Positions 26,203-35,331 of a stretch of DNA of 64,000 bases are shown one piece after another; position 1 is the stretch's first letter, and every line of letters starts with the position of its first letter. The notes below the pieces were generated by a model. It saw only the letters and a program-made list of their open reading frames with translations, searched no databases and was not told the origin of the DNA. Made by a program: the position numbers and the translations under genes. The stretch is from Anaerolineae bacterium (lineage in GTDB: Bacteria > Chloroflexota > Anaerolineae > Caldilineales > Caldilineaceae): NCBI GenBank assembly GCA_030432295.1, contig JAUIHI010000011.1, positions 122,546 to 186,545 on the forward strand. The letters are read 5' to 3'.

Positions 26203-28467
26203 ATGCGAGCAGTTGGCAGCAGTATCCAGCGCAGCGACGCTGTGGACAAAGTAACGGGCCGGGCCGCCTACGCCGGGGACATCGACCTGCCGGGGCAAGC
26301 CTGGCTGGCAATTGTCTACGCGCCCAGCCCCCACGCCCACATCACCCGCATTGACACCGCCGCAGCCCTGGCAGCCGCGGGTGTCCTCGCCGTCCTCACC
26401 GCGGCGGATGTGCCCGTGAACGAGTACGGGCTGATTCTGCCCGACCAGCCGGTGCTGTGTGGACCAGGCAGCACTGTGCAAGCCGAGACAGTGCGCTGGG
26501 AAGCGGATCACCTGGCGCTGGTGGTGGCAGAGACAGCGGAGCAGGCCCAGGCCGCGGCAAAGCTGGTGCAGGTCGAGTACACCGCACTGCCTGTCATCAC
26601 CGACCCGCTGGCCGCGCTAGCGCCCGATGCAACCGTCATCCACCCCCACCCCTTCAGTGCATTTCCCTACGGCCAGCGGGACAACACCTCCAATCTGCTC
26701 CTGGAATATCACCTGCGCCGGAGCGATGTGGACGAGGGTTTTGCCCAGGCCGATGTGATTGTGGAAAGCACCTACCGCACCCACGCCCAGGAACACGCCT
26801 ATCTTCAGCCGGAGGCCGGGCTGGCCTTTGTGCGGGAGGACGGACGCATCGAAGTCATCGCCGCGGGCCAGTGGATGCACGAGGATCGGGCGCAGATCGC
26901 CCACACCCTGGGCCTGCCCGCCGAGCGTATCGTCGTGCGCTATCCGGCCATCGGCGGCGCGTTCGGCGGGCGCGAAGACCTTTCCGTCCAAATCGTCCTG
27001 GCCCTGGCCGCCTGGAAGACGGGGCGTCCGGTCAAAATCGTGTGGAGCCGGGAGGAGTCGATCCGGGGCCATCACAAGCGCCACCCCTTCGTCATCCACG
27101 CCAAATGGGGCGCGACCAAAGCTGGCAAAATCATCGCCGCCCAGATGGACGTGACCAGCGACGCGGGGGCCTACGCCTATACCAGCACGAAAGTCCTGGG
27201 CAACGCCACACTGATGTGTCTGGGACCCTACGAGATTCCCAACGTCCACGTGGACGCCCGCACCGTCTACACCAACAACTGTCCCAGCGGTGCGTTCCGG
27301 GGCTTTGGCGCGCCCCAGGGCCATTTCGCCGCCGAAGGGCAGATGAACAAACTGGCCGAAGCATTGGGAATGGACCCGGTGGAACTGCGTATGCGCAACG
27401 TCATCCACGACGGCTCGATTCTGGCGACACGCAGCGCGGTCCCGGCTGGCTGCACAGCCGAAGAAGTGCTGGCCGAAGCAGCCCGGCGGGGTGGGTGGAA
27501 AAAGAATGGTATTGGGTATTGGGTATTGGGCAGTGAAACCGACGCCGCACCACTACGAAATACCCAATACCCAATATCTATTGCCCGCGGCGTCGGCATC
27601 GCCCTCTGCTTCAAAAATGTGGGCTTCAGCCTGGGCTTCCCAGAGGCGTGCCACGCCTGGGTGGAGCTGCACGGCACATCGGCGATTGAGCGGGCGCTGG
27701 TAGGCTGTGTGGGTGCGGAGGTGGGCCAGGGCGCGCATTCGGCCTTTGCCCAGATTGCTGCGGAAGCCCTGGGGCTGGACGTGGCCCAGGTGGAAGTCGT
27801 CGCCCACGACACCGACGTGACCGGTTCCAGCGGCAGCGCGTCGGCCAGCCGCATGACATTTATGGCGGGCAACGCCATTCTGGGCGCGGCGCAACAGGCA
27901 CTGGCCCAATGGCAGGACGAGGAACGTCCAGCCCGAGCCGATTTTGTCTTCCACCCCCGGCCCACCAGCGGCTACGACCGGAAGACCGGCGAGAGCGACC
28001 CCAACATCACCTACGGCTACTGTGCGCAGGTGGCGGATGTGGAGGTGGATATGGCGACTGGTCACGTCAAAGTCAAACGGCTGATCAGCGTCAACGACGT
28101 GGGGCGGGCGGTCAATCCGGCGCAGGTAGAAGGCCAGATTGAAGGAGCGGTGGCCCAGTCTGTGGGCTGGACGCTCCTGGAAAATTTCATCCAGAAGGAT
28201 GGGCGCACCCTGACCCCCCACCTGAGCAACTACCTCATCCCCGGCGTGGCCGATGTGGTGGAGGAGATTGTGCCGGTGATTCTCGAAGTCCCCGATCCGC
28301 AAGGGCCGCTGGGCATTCGGGGGATGGCCGAGATGCCCTTCATTCCCACTGCGCCCGCCATCGCCGCCGCCATTCACAACGCGCTGGGCGTCTGGTATAA
28401 TGAACTGCCCCTCACGCCAGAGAAGGTGTGGCGGGGATTGAGCGCCAATCCATTTCCTCAGGAATAA
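26203..28467 (+). CDS. Molybdenum hydroxylase large subunit (xanthine dehydrogenase/CoxL type)
   Basis: 754 residues binding the molybdopterin cofactor. Family motifs are [20 protein letters not shown] at the start, GGAFGGRED near 250, [10 protein letters not shown] near 363, and the C-terminal [16 protein letters not shown] with the catalytic Glu near 710. It lacks the AYXCSFR-type loop of CO dehydrogenase, so a purine or aldehyde substrate is more likely; this is inference. Residues 435-460 are encoded by a palindromic repeat inserted in frame between AARRGGWKK and [11 protein letters not shown]. It pairs with the FAD/2Fe-2S fusion protein 5 kb upstream. Confidence 0.92.
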   Translation: MRAVGSSIQRSDAVDKVTGRAAYAGDIDLPGQAWLAIVYAPSPHAHITRIDTAAALAAAGVLAVLTAADVPVNEYGLILPDQPVLCGPGSTVQAETVRWEADHLALVVAETAEQAQAAAKLVQVEYTALPVITDPLAALAPDATVIHPHPFSAFPYGQRDNTSNLLLEYHLRRSDVDEGFAQADVIVESTYRTHAQEHAYLQPEAGLAFVREDGRIEVIAAGQWMHEDRAQIAHTLGLPAERIVVRYPAIGGAFGGREDLSVQIVLALAAWKTGRPVKIVWSREESIRGHHKRHPFVIHAKWGATKAGKIIAAQMDVTSDAGAYAYTSTKVLGNATLMCLGPYEIPNVHVDARTVYTNNCPSGAFRGFGAPQGHFAAEGQMNKLAEALGMDPVELRMRNVIHDGSILATRSAVPAGCTAEEVLAEAARRGGWKKNGIGYWVLGSETDAAPLRNTQYPISIARGVGIALCFKNVGFSLGFPEACHAWVELHGTSAIERALVGCVGAEVGQGAHSAFAQIAAEALGLDVAQVEVVAHDTDVTGSSGSASASRMTFMAGNAILGAAQQALAQWQDEERPARADFVFHPRPTSGYDRKTGESDPNITYGYCAQVADVEVDMATGHVKVKRLISVNDVGRAVNPAQVEGQIEGAVAQSVGWTLLENFIQKDGRTLTPHLSNYLIPGVADVVEEIVPVILEVPDPQGPLGIRGMAEMPFIPTAPAIAAAIHNALGVWYNELPLTPEKVWRGLSANPFPQE
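27505..27582. repeat. Palindromic repeat inserted in frame in the Mo-subunit gene
   Basis: 78 bp (26 codons). The left arm GGTATTGGGTATTGGGTATT.. and right arm AATACCCAATACCCAATATC pair imperfectly around a GC-rich loop. The loop-flanking GGCAGTG and CACTAC elements match those of the intergenic copy at 40081-40159. It is read as roughly [15 protein letters not shown] plus [11 protein letters not shown]. Confidence 0.88.
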
Positions 28468-28472
28468 ACCGT

Positions 28473-28877
28473 ATGTTCAGTATGACCGATGTGATGATCG
28501 ACGCTCTCTGGATTCTGGCCCTGGCCGGGGTCTTTGCCACTTTCAGCTACACCGACTGGCTGCGTTCCGAGCAGAAGGGGCGCTGGCGGGATCAGTGGGG
28601 GCTGCCCCGGTTTCTGGTCCCGCTCAATCTGAGCCTGACGGCTTTCTGCGTCGGCGTCGCGCTGAGCGGGGCCACGACCTTTTCGCCCGACCCCTGGTGG
28701 CAGACGGTCATCTGGGCAGTTCTGGCCGTCCTCTTCGGCTTTCAGACCTTCACCGCCTGGCGCTTCGCCGCAGTCAAAGGCTGGGAGACACCCATAGAAG
28801 AGAAGCCGAAAGTGGCTGGAGACGGAGATGAAAAGCGGGACGCAGATTCCGCTGAAACTGCTGATTTGCCCAGATAA
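28473..28877 (+). CDS. Small membrane protein, function unknown
   Basis: 134 residues with about three transmembrane segments (WILALAGVFATFSYTDWL, FLVPLNLSLTAFCVGVALSG, TVIWAVLAVLFGFQTFTAW). The ATG at 28473 has AGGA about 10 nt upstream and lies 5 bp after the Mo-subunit stop. Its last ~14 codons (GDEKRDADSAETADLPR) lie in a dispersed repeat, so the native C-terminus may have been altered. No family was recognised. Confidence 0.6.
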   Translation: MFSMTDVMIDALWILALAGVFATFSYTDWLRSEQKGRWRDQWGLPRFLVPLNLSLTAFCVGVALSGATTFSPDPWWQTVIWAVLAVLFGFQTFTAWRFAAVKGWETPIEEKPKVAGDGDEKRDADSAETADLPR

Positions 28878-28927
28878 AATCCGTGTAAATCCGTTCCATC
28901 CATATAAATCCGTGTCCTTATTTTCAG
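28836..28927. repeat. Dispersed repeat overlapping the 3' end of a gene
   Basis: GGGACGCAGATTCCGCTGAA.. is followed by AAATCCGTGTAAATCCGTTCC and ATATAAATCCGTGTCCTTATTT, the same arrangement as 12678-12770. It provides the last codons and stop of the upstream membrane-protein gene. Confidence 0.65.
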
Positions 28928-28939
28928 ATCGGAAGCCAA

Positions 28940-29779
28940 ATGTCCACGCAAAATAGAGGCGAAGACAACCGCGTCGGCGGCTTTACCTGGGCCGGAGCTT
29001 TTGTGCTGGGCGGGCTGGGACTGCTGCTCTACAATCTGGGCGCGTTCGACGCGGCCAAGCCCTGGCTCCAATACATTCTGGCCGGGCTGCTGGGACTGGG
29101 CGCCATCGGTTTCTTTGCCAGTTACTTCTCCCAGACAAGCAACTGGTGGCGGCTTATTCCCGCCTGGACGCTGCTGGCCCTGGCCGGAATGATCTATTTA
29201 ACGACGGTGCAGAGCCTGGACCAGCGCATCACTGCCGGGCTGCTCTTTGTGGGACAGGCCCTGGCCTTCGCCCACATCTATCTACTGGACCGGGACGGAC
29301 GCTGGTGGGCGGTCATCCCCGGCGGTTTTATGCTGGTGCTGGGCGGGGTGATCGCCCTGAGCAGCCGCACGGAAAACCCGGATACACTGGGCACGACGCT
29401 TTTCGTGGGGCTGGGTGGGGTCTTTTTTCTGCTCTACCTGCTGGGACGACGCACCCGGCTCTGGTGGGCGCTGATTCCCGGTGTGGTGCTGGTCGTCTTT
29501 GGACTCTTTCTTTTTTCGATGGAACGCAGCCAGGAGAACGCTTTTCTGGCCTGGTGGCCTCTGCTGCTCCTGCTCTTTGGACTCTTCCTGGGCTGGCGGG
29601 CCATCACCCGCAAACCCGGCGGCGAGAAGCTGAGCGTCAACAGCGCCTCCAACCTTTCCCGCCACGGCACGGCCAAAACGAGCACGACTGTCCCTGCCAG
29701 TCCAGCCCGGCTGGGCGAGTACAAAGGCCCGGCCCCCGGCGCAACCGTAGAAGTGCTGGCCGACCCGGACGAGAAATGA
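28940..29779 (+). CDS. Multi-pass membrane protein with three WW-x2-IPG repeats
   Basis: 279 residues, with about eight predicted transmembrane helices and a polar ~60-residue tail. Three internal repeats are visible: NWWRLIPAWTLLALAG, RWWAVIPGGFMLVLGG and LWWALIPGVVLVVFG. Each sits at the start of a helix and is separated by about 65 residues, pointing to an internally triplicated two-helix unit. Related proteins exist in Chloroflexota by my recollection, without known function. The nitrilase-family gene follows. Confidence 0.65.
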   Translation: MSTQNRGEDNRVGGFTWAGAFVLGGLGLLLYNLGAFDAAKPWLQYILAGLLGLGAIGFFASYFSQTSNWWRLIPAWTLLALAGMIYLTTVQSLDQRITAGLLFVGQALAFAHIYLLDRDGRWWAVIPGGFMLVLGGVIALSSRTENPDTLGTTLFVGLGGVFFLLYLLGRRTRLWWALIPGVVLVVFGLFLFSMERSQENAFLAWWPLLLLLFGLFLGWRAITRKPGGEKLSVNSASNLSRHGTAKTSTTVPASPARLGEYKGPAPGATVEVLADPDEK

Positions 29780-29829
29780 AATGTCCCCTACAATTATCGT
29801 CAAGAATTCCCTCCGATAGGAGCCTCCCC

Positions 29830-30630
29830 ATGCCCCAACTCACTGTCACCCTCGTCCAGATGGACTGTGCGCTGGCCCAGACCGCCCACAATTTTGAACG
29901 GGCAGCAGGTTTTGTGGCCGAAGCAGCCCGCCGGGGCAGTGATCTGGTGGTGCTACCCGAACTGTGGAACACGGCCTATGACCTGGAAAATGCCGCGACC
30001 CACGCCGCTGCTTTGGCGCAGAATGCCGACGAATCCGGTGCATTTGGTGACTTTGCCCGGCTGTCACGGGAAAATGGCGTCTGGTTGGCCGGTTCTCTGC
30101 TGGAAAGCCGCAACGGACGTTTCTACAATACGACGGCCCTCTACTCCCCTGCGGGCGAACTCCAGGCCGACTACAGCAAAATTCATCTGGTGCCGATGCT
30201 GGACGAGCATCTCTATTTGGCAGGCGGTGAGAAACGCACCCTGGCCGAGACGCCCTGGGGCAAGGCCGGACTGGCCATCTGCTACGATCTGCGCTTCCCG
30301 GAGCTTTTTCGCCGCTATGCCTTGGACGGGGCGCGGTTGATGATTCTGCCCGCGGAGTGGCCTGCCGTGCGCAAAAGCCATTGGCGCACGCTGCTGCGGG
30401 CACGGGCCATCGAAAATCAGTGTTATGTGCTGGCCTGCAATCGAGTGGGGAGCAGCAAAGATGTGGCCTTTGGGGGCGCGTCCGCGGTCATCGATCCCTG
30501 GGGTGAGGCGCTGGTGGAGGGGGGCGCAAGCGAGGCCCTGCTGACGGTCAGCTTCGATCCGGCCTTCGTGGATACTGTGCGCCAGCGCATTCCTATTTTC
30601 GCCGACCGACGCGAGGAATTGTACAAATAG
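29830..30630 (+). CDS. Nitrilase-superfamily amidase (omega-amidase/Nit2-like)
   Basis: 267 residues. The Glu-Lys-Cys triad is Glu44 in VLPELWN, Lys117 in YSKIHL and Cys151 in AICYDLRFPE. A cytosolic C-N hydrolase acting on an omega-amide or a deaminated glutathione-like compound is likely (Nit1/Nit2/YafV group), but the substrate is not certain. The ATG at 29830 is chosen because AGGAG lies 8 nt upstream and MPQLTVTLVQMDC is the usual opening; the frame stays open far upstream through the previous gene. Confidence 0.88.
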   Translation: MPQLTVTLVQMDCALAQTAHNFERAAGFVAEAARRGSDLVVLPELWNTAYDLENAATHAAALAQNADESGAFGDFARLSRENGVWLAGSLLESRNGRFYNTTALYSPAGELQADYSKIHLVPMLDEHLYLAGGEKRTLAETPWGKAGLAICYDLRFPELFRRYALDGARLMILPAEWPAVRKSHWRTLLRARAIENQCYVLACNRVGSSKDVAFGGASAVIDPWGEALVEGGASEALLTVSFDPAFVDTVRQRIPIFADRREELYK

Positions 30631-30676
30631 GCTGGCGCGGTTGGACGGTCATTTAGGCGCGTTCAAACAAATAACC

Positions 30677-30898
30677 ATCCACAGATTGCGCAGATTTTCA
30701 CAGAGAAAATCGGTAAAAATGTAGTAGTCAAGAAGATGGTGGAATTTTCAACGCAATGACGCAAAGGAGCAGAGACGCAAAGAAATCGCTTTTCTCTCTG
30801 TGCCTTTGCCTCTTTGCACCTTTGCGTTAAGAAATAGCCATTCCACCATCCCGTTGACCAGTACAGAAAATCGGTGAAAATCTGCGCAATCTGTGGAT
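30677..30898. repeat. Nested palindromes: one repeat inserted in the loop of another
   Basis: The outer arms 30677-30700 and 30875-30898 (ATCCACAGATTGCGCAGATT..) are a perfect 24-bp inverted repeat. Inside them are ATGGTGGAA (30736-30744) and TTCCACCAT (30841-30849), which enclose an AACGCAATGACGCAAAGG-type inverted pair. This fills the gap before the GT2 gene; no gene is seen in it. Confidence 0.85.
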
Positions 30899-30919
30899 AA
30901 ATTAATCTTGGGAATAGCC

Positions 30920-31591
30920 CTATACCTTCCGCTGTAGCCTGCGCCGGGTCTGCCAGGCCACCCGCACAAAGTTGACGATGTGGGGAATGGGCCGGATGTG
31001 GCTGGCCTCGCCTGCATAAATTGTGCGAATGGGTGTCCAGGCCAGCCGGTAGCCCGCCTCCACACAACTGACGATCTCCTCCATCTCAAATTCGTAGCCG
31101 CTCTCCTGCCCCGCCAACAACCGCTCCATCAGTCGCCGGCTGGTCAGCCGATAGCCGGACTGATTGTCCAGAACCCGTGTACCCATCGCCCAGGAAAAGA
31201 TGAGGAAACCGAGGGTATTGGCCAGGCGTCGCACGAAGGGCATTTCGCTGAAACGCCGGTGGCCGATGATCAGGTCGGGCTGCTCCCTTTCAAAGAGCGC
31301 GGCGAATGCCGGTATCTCCGCCGGGTCGTGCTGGCCGTCCCCGTCCAGGGCGATTACCCCGTCAAAATCATTCTCCAACGCATAGGCAAAACCTCGGCGC
31401 AGAGCCGCGCCTTTGCCCTGATTTGGGTTCTGCACCAGAATCGTGGCGCCAGCCGCTTGGGCCAGGGACGCGGTCTCATCCTTCGAGCCGTCGTCCACCA
31501 CCAGCACAGGCAGATGGCCCAGGCTCTCCGCCACCACCCGTTGGATGGCCGCGGCTTCGTTATAGGCAGGAATCAGAGCGAGCAGACGCAT
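30920..31591 (-). CDS. Glycosyltransferase family 2 (dolichyl-phosphate mannosyltransferase-like)
   Basis: 223 residues with a GT-A fold. MRLLALIPAYNEAAAIQRVV, VLVVDDGSKDET, NQGKGAALRRGFAYA and the metal-binding DGDGQHDP are the GT2 hallmarks. It transfers a sugar from NDP-sugar to a lipid or polysaccharide carrier on the cytoplasmic face. There is no membrane domain, unlike full DPM/GtrB proteins, although a short hydrophobic stretch (LGFLIFSWAMG) is present. The ATG at 31591 has GGAGG about 10 nt upstream; a longer reading lacks support. Confidence 0.88.
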   Translation of the reverse strand: MRLLALIPAYNEAAAIQRVVAESLGHLPVLVVDDGSKDETASLAQAAGATILVQNPNQGKGAALRRGFAYALENDFDGVIALDGDGQHDPAEIPAFAALFEREQPDLIIGHRRFSEMPFVRRLANTLGFLIFSWAMGTRVLDNQSGYRLTSRRLMERLLAGQESGYEFEMEEIVSCVEAGYRLAWTPIRTIYAGEASHIRPIPHIVNFVRVAWQTRRRLQRKV

Positions 31592-31845
31592 TCCGGTACA
31601 CCCTCCAACAAATGGACAAATGGGGACTGAGGCCAAAGAGAAAGTGGGTTCACAGATACTATACCGGTTGCCTGGTTGAGACGCAAGAGCCGTTGGTAGC
31701 GTATCCGGGCTTCTCCGTCGAAAAAGTAGTTGCCCAAGCATTTCGAGATTCGCAAAGGATTCAAGAATCGCTACCCGTTCAAATAGACTCTGACACTCCC
31801 CCGCCCCTCAGGGCAATCGCGAGTTGGGAAGTAAGGGAGTGAATC

Positions 31846-31981
31846 CGCCGATTGAGTAGGCGATAAGACTACTTTCCCGGAAAGCTCAGGTCCCATCGCC
31901 GTATCGAAATCCAGGATTAGCGACCGTTCGGCCCGACTGGGCTTCGATACACCGCCTGAAGGCGGCACTCAGCCGGCGTCG
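31846..31981. repeat. Long imperfect palindrome (ATTGAGTAGGCG / TATCGAAAT family)
   Basis: The outer arms CGCCGATTGAGTAGGCG and CGCCTGAAGGCGGCACTCAG.. enclose the inner arms CCGTATCGAAATCC and GGGCTTCGATAC. The same pair of motifs in the same order recurs at 50726-50851. Confidence 0.65.
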
Positions 31982-32051
31982 GTCCTCACTACCACATCCT
32001 CGCGATTACCCTACCCGCGCTCGAAAATGGATATTCCCTCGCATCAATTCG

Positions 32052-32060
32052 TGCTATAAT
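32052..32060 (+). promoter_or_regulatory. Extended -10 promoter element
   Basis: TGCTATAAT, a consensus -10 hexamer with the TGn extension, 48 bp before the ATG. The -35 region is poor, as is common with extended -10 promoters. The identical nine bases occur before the LysM gene on the other strand. Confidence 0.55.
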
Positions 32061-32107
32061 GACACAGCTTTACCTGAAAACACCCCACCCCAAAGGAGAC
32101 AACCGAA

Positions 32108-33370
32108 ATGGATCGCATTCCCCTGGCAATCATCGGCTGTGGCGGTATGGGCCACCGCCATATGTACGGCTTGGCCGAACTGACCAACGCCGGTCTTTCC
32201 CGCTTTGAACTGGTCGCAGCCTGTGACCCCTGGACCAGCAACGCCGAATCCCTGGCCGACGACGCGGAGGGGCGGCTGGGCAAGCGCCCGGCTGTCGTGG
32301 GCACGCTGGCCGAATTGGAAAAGCTGGGCGTGGCCGCAGTGGACATCACCACCACCCCGCCCTATCACCACAGCCTGGCCGTGGAAGCCTTGGAGCGGGG
32401 AATGCACGCGATGGTGGAAAAGCCCGTCGGCCTGACCGTCAAAGGCAGCAACCGCATCCGGGCCGCGCAGGAAGCCAGCGGTCGGGTGGTCAGCGTGGCC
32501 GAGAACTACCGGCGGGATCCCATCAACCGGCTGGGCAAGGCCCTGTTGGAAGCAGGCGTCATCGGCACGCCCCGGGTGATGATTCACCACACAATGGGCG
32601 GGGCTGACAAAATGCTCATCTCCGTCTGGCGGCACCAGAAAAACCAGAGCGGTGTGCTGCTGGACGTGGGCGTCCACTACGCCGACATTCTGGAGTTCTA
32701 TCTCGGCCCTATCACCACCGCCTATGCCCAGAGCCGCCTGCACGAAAAGTATCGACTCAACCCGGCGGCGGGTGGGGGCGAAAATGCCAGCAACCCGGCG
32801 GGTGTCTATGGCAAATGGCAGAAGGATATGCCGGGCCGCTTCGAAGCCACTGCCGAGGATGCCTCCTACGCCACCCTCACCTTTGCCAGCGGCGCGGTGG
32901 CGTCGTATGTGGAGGATCACGCGGTCCACGGCCAGGGCGTCTGGACCCGACGCATCTATGGCTCCACCGGCTCCTTCGACCTGCCCAACGACCGCTCCGG
33001 CAATGTCATCACCCTGCACAAGGACGGGGAGAGCATCAACGACGGACGGCTGCTGGAAATGGTCCCAGACTTTCGTCTGGACCCGACGACCGCCGCGCTC
33101 TTTGGCGGTGACCGGCTCTGGCGTTACGACTTCCCCTTCAACGAGACGGATCGCAAGCTGCTCGCCGTGGAGTATGGCGAGTTTGGCGACGCCATTGCCA
33201 CGGGCCAGCCGGTGGAAGTGGACGCCTATCAGGGAACCCGCTCGGTTGCCATCAGCTACGCGATGCTGGAATCCAGTGTGGCGGGCCGCGCCGTGACAAT
33301 CGAAGAAGTCCTCAACGAATCTCTGGGCGAATACCAGCGGGATATTGACGAGGGATTGGGGTTGGTGTAG
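32108..33370 (+). CDS. Gfo/Idh/MocA-family oxidoreductase
   Basis: NAD(P)-dependent sugar or polyol dehydrogenase, 420 residues. The Rossmann motif is IIGCGGMGHRHMYG at the N-terminus, EKPVGL near residue 102 supplies the catalytic Lys, and VLLDVGVHYADILEFYLG contains the D-x2-x-H pair. A glycine-rich loop (NPAAGGGENASNPAG) and an insert make it longer than typical members (330-390). AAGGAG precedes the ATG. The substrate is unknown. Confidence 0.88.
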   Translation: MDRIPLAIIGCGGMGHRHMYGLAELTNAGLSRFELVAACDPWTSNAESLADDAEGRLGKRPAVVGTLAELEKLGVAAVDITTTPPYHHSLAVEALERGMHAMVEKPVGLTVKGSNRIRAAQEASGRVVSVAENYRRDPINRLGKALLEAGVIGTPRVMIHHTMGGADKMLISVWRHQKNQSGVLLDVGVHYADILEFYLGPITTAYAQSRLHEKYRLNPAAGGGENASNPAGVYGKWQKDMPGRFEATAEDASYATLTFASGAVASYVEDHAVHGQGVWTRRIYGSTGSFDLPNDRSGNVITLHKDGESINDGRLLEMVPDFRLDPTTAALFGGDRLWRYDFPFNETDRKLLAVEYGEFGDAIATGQPVEVDAYQGTRSVAISYAMLESSVAGRAVTIEEVLNESLGEYQRDIDEGLGLV

Positions 33371-33373
33371 GAG

Positions 33374-33463
33374 TGACGGCGGACGGCAGACCGCGGACCG
33401 CAAGCGGCGGGTGAACCGGATGAGAATCGGTCTGCCGTCCGCGGTCCGCCGTCTGTCGTTCTC
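33374..33463. repeat. Palindromic repeat, GACGGCGGACCGC family, copy 2
   Basis: The left arm GACGGCGGACGGCAGACCGC.. and right arm CGGTCTGCCGTCCGCGGTCC.. fill the 91-bp space between two convergent genes. It is the same family as 11785-11863. Confidence 0.8.
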
Positions 33464-35201
33464 ACATTGAAATCGATCCCTTGCGAAAATCAGTCTTGCC
33501 CAAAATGGCGTTGACCAGCACAGGCTTTCCCCCGGCGGCCGCGCTTTGTGCCTGGGAGAGCACCTCCCCGGCCAGTTCAGGATCATCCAGACGCAAGCCC
33601 ACAGCGCCGAAACCCTCGGCCACCCGGTGATAGTCGGTGTGGGCCAAGACAGTGCCCACCGCATCCCCCAGCATTTCCACCTGCTCCCGTGCGATCTGCG
33701 TCCAGCCGGCGTCGTTGCCCACAACGCCGATGACTGGAATCCCGTGGCGCACAAATGTATCGTACTCACTTAGACTGTAGCCCACAGAGCCGTCGCCGTA
33801 GAGAATCCAGACCTCCGCATCCGGGCGGCAGAGTTTGGCCCCCAGGGCAAAGCCAGCGCCCACCCCCAGCGTGCCAAACGCGCCGGGGTCCAGCCAGGTC
33901 AGCGGTCCCCGGGGCGAAATGATGTATGAGGCCGTGCCCACGAAATCACCCCCGTCCGCTACCAGAATCGTCTCTTTCCCCAACTTCTGCTCAATCTCCC
34001 GGCAGAGATGGAGTGGATTCACTTTATCCGTCGGTTGCAGCGACTGCTCGACAATCTCCCCTTCCCGCTCCTCATCCCGGCGGCGAAGCTGCGCCCGCCA
34101 ATCCGACCAGCGCCCCGGGCCGGGTGCTTTGGCCGCCAGTTCGCGCAGAAAGAGACCCGCATCTGCCAACAGGCCAATGTCGGGCCGCCGGTTTTTGGTC
34201 AGATCAGCCCGGCTGCGGTTGGCGGAGATGAGCGTCGCGCCCTGGCGGATGTGGCGTCCGTAGTCCAGGCGGAAGTCGCAGACGACCCCAGCCAGGATGA
34301 CCAGATCGGCCTCGCGCAGGGCGTTGCGCCGCTGGTGGCGCATCTGCAATTCGTGGCCCTGTCCCAGCAGTCCACGAGCCATCCCGGAGAGATAGACCGG
34401 GACGCCCAGGGCTTCCACTGCGTCGGCCAGGGCAGCCGCATTGGGCGCGTCGAGCAGGGCCTGGCTGCCCACCAGCAGCAGGGGACGTTCGGCCTGGGCC
34501 AGCTTTTGGGCGACGCGGGCGACTTTGGCCGGGTCTGGCGCGGGGGGAGCGGCGACGATTTTCGTGGATGTGTGGGGCTGGTCCGCACCGGCAAATAGGC
34601 GGTTGACGTGCCAGTCCAGATAGAACTGGACAGCTCTGTCGGCCAGATTCCTGCCGCCTCGGCTTTTGCCGTCCCCTTTAGCCCCGTAGAGGTCACGCAC
34701 CAACGCTTCCTCGTAGAGCAGGTCCACCGGGCACTCCACAAAGACCGGGCCGGGCGTGCCGCTCAGGGACTCGGCAAAGGCCCGCTCGACTGCCGGAGCC
34801 AAATCCTTCACACGGCCCACGGCTTTGGCCCATTTCACATGGGGACGGAAGAGGGCCATCTGGTCGATGTCCTGCAACGCGCCCCGGCCTGTCAGCGCGG
34901 TGGGTGCGGCTCCGCCCAGCAGCACAACCGGGGATTGGGCGATCTGGGCGTTCTTGACGGCGGTGATTGTGTTGGTGACGCCGGGTCCCGCGGTCACCGC
35001 AGCCACACCGGGCCGACCTGTCAACCGGGCCACCGCGTCGGCGGCGAAAACAGCGGTTACTTCGTGGCGGGTGTCGATGACGCGAATGCCCCGCTGCTTG
35101 GCCGCCACCAGAATCGGGGAGATGTGGCCGCCGCAGAGGGTGAAGAGAAATTCGACGCCCTGTGCTTTGAGAACTTCTGCGATCCGTTCGCCGCCGTGCA
35201 T
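33462..35201 (-). CDS. ThDP-dependent acetolactate synthase/2-hydroxyacyl-CoA lyase-like enzyme
   Basis: 579 residues. The N-terminal Pyr domain has the activating Glu in [20 protein letters not shown]. The middle domain carries [16 protein letters not shown]. The C-terminal PP domain has the GDG-x25-ND motif starting in [14 protein letters not shown]. It lacks clear FAD motifs and resembles the ILVBL/HACL2-like branch more than biosynthetic IlvB, so a C-C lyase role is possible. There is no small regulatory subunit nearby. The ATG at 35201 has AAAGGA 6 nt upstream; the frame runs on to 35330 through a hairpin and is not used. Confidence 0.85.
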   Translation of the reverse strand: MHGGERIAEVLKAQGVEFLFTLCGGHISPILVAAKQRGIRVIDTRHEVTAVFAADAVARLTGRPGVAAVTAGPGVTNTITAVKNAQIAQSPVVLLGGAAPTALTGRGALQDIDQMALFRPHVKWAKAVGRVKDLAPAVERAFAESLSGTPGPVFVECPVDLLYEEALVRDLYGAKGDGKSRGGRNLADRAVQFYLDWHVNRLFAGADQPHTSTKIVAAPPAPDPAKVARVAQKLAQAERPLLLVGSQALLDAPNAAALADAVEALGVPVYLSGMARGLLGQGHELQMRHQRRNALREADLVILAGVVCDFRLDYGRHIRQGATLISANRSRADLTKNRRPDIGLLADAGLFLRELAAKAPGPGRWSDWRAQLRRRDEEREGEIVEQSLQPTDKVNPLHLCREIEQKLGKETILVADGGDFVGTASYIISPRGPLTWLDPGAFGTLGVGAGFALGAKLCRPDAEVWILYGDGSVGYSLSEYDTFVRHGIPVIGVVGNDAGWTQIAREQVEMLGDAVGTVLAHTDYHRVAEGFGAVGLRLDDPELAGEVLSQAQSAAAGGKPVLVNAILGKTDFRKGSISM

Positions 35202-35283
35202 AGAGAATCCTTTGGGAGTGGGATTGGGTATTTCGTCTGTGTCTATCGTCGTGGATTTGGAAGATTTTGGCAAGTGGTGGACT

Positions 35284-35317
35284 ACACCTGCCAGGTTTTC
35301 TGAAACCTGGCAGGTGT
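35284..35317. repeat. Perfect 15-bp hairpin between divergent genes
   Basis: ACACCTGCCAGGTTT, then the loop TCTG, then AAACCTGGCAGGTGT. It lies 83 bp from the minus-strand gene start and 15 bp before the -35 element of the plus-strand promoter. It may be an operator or a terminator-like element; it is too symmetric to be chance. Confidence 0.75.
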
Positions 35318-35331
35318 GTGTGAGCAGCACT

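Larger units (their letters stand above)
31592..32107. other. 516-bp intergenic region without a recognised gene
   Basis: 31592-31840 shows no known motif and no convincing reading frame on either strand. 31846-31981 is a long imperfect palindrome (CGCCGATTGAGTAGGCG and GTATCGAAAT, against CTTCGATAC and CACTCAGCCGGCG). 32052-32060 holds an extended -10 promoter element for the next gene. Confidence 0.6.

Noticed and set aside
30677..30898. Possible CRISPR-like array
   Set aside because: Repeats are inverted and nested, not regularly spaced direct repeats; no cas genes in the window.
31573..31764. Minus-strand 63-codon frame at the GT2 start
   Set aside because: Overlaps the GT2 start region in another frame and has no motif.
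32054..33769. 571-codon minus-strand frame opposite the Gfo/Idh gene
   Set aside because: It covers a well-supported plus-strand gene and a repeat; its sequence has no recognisable motif.
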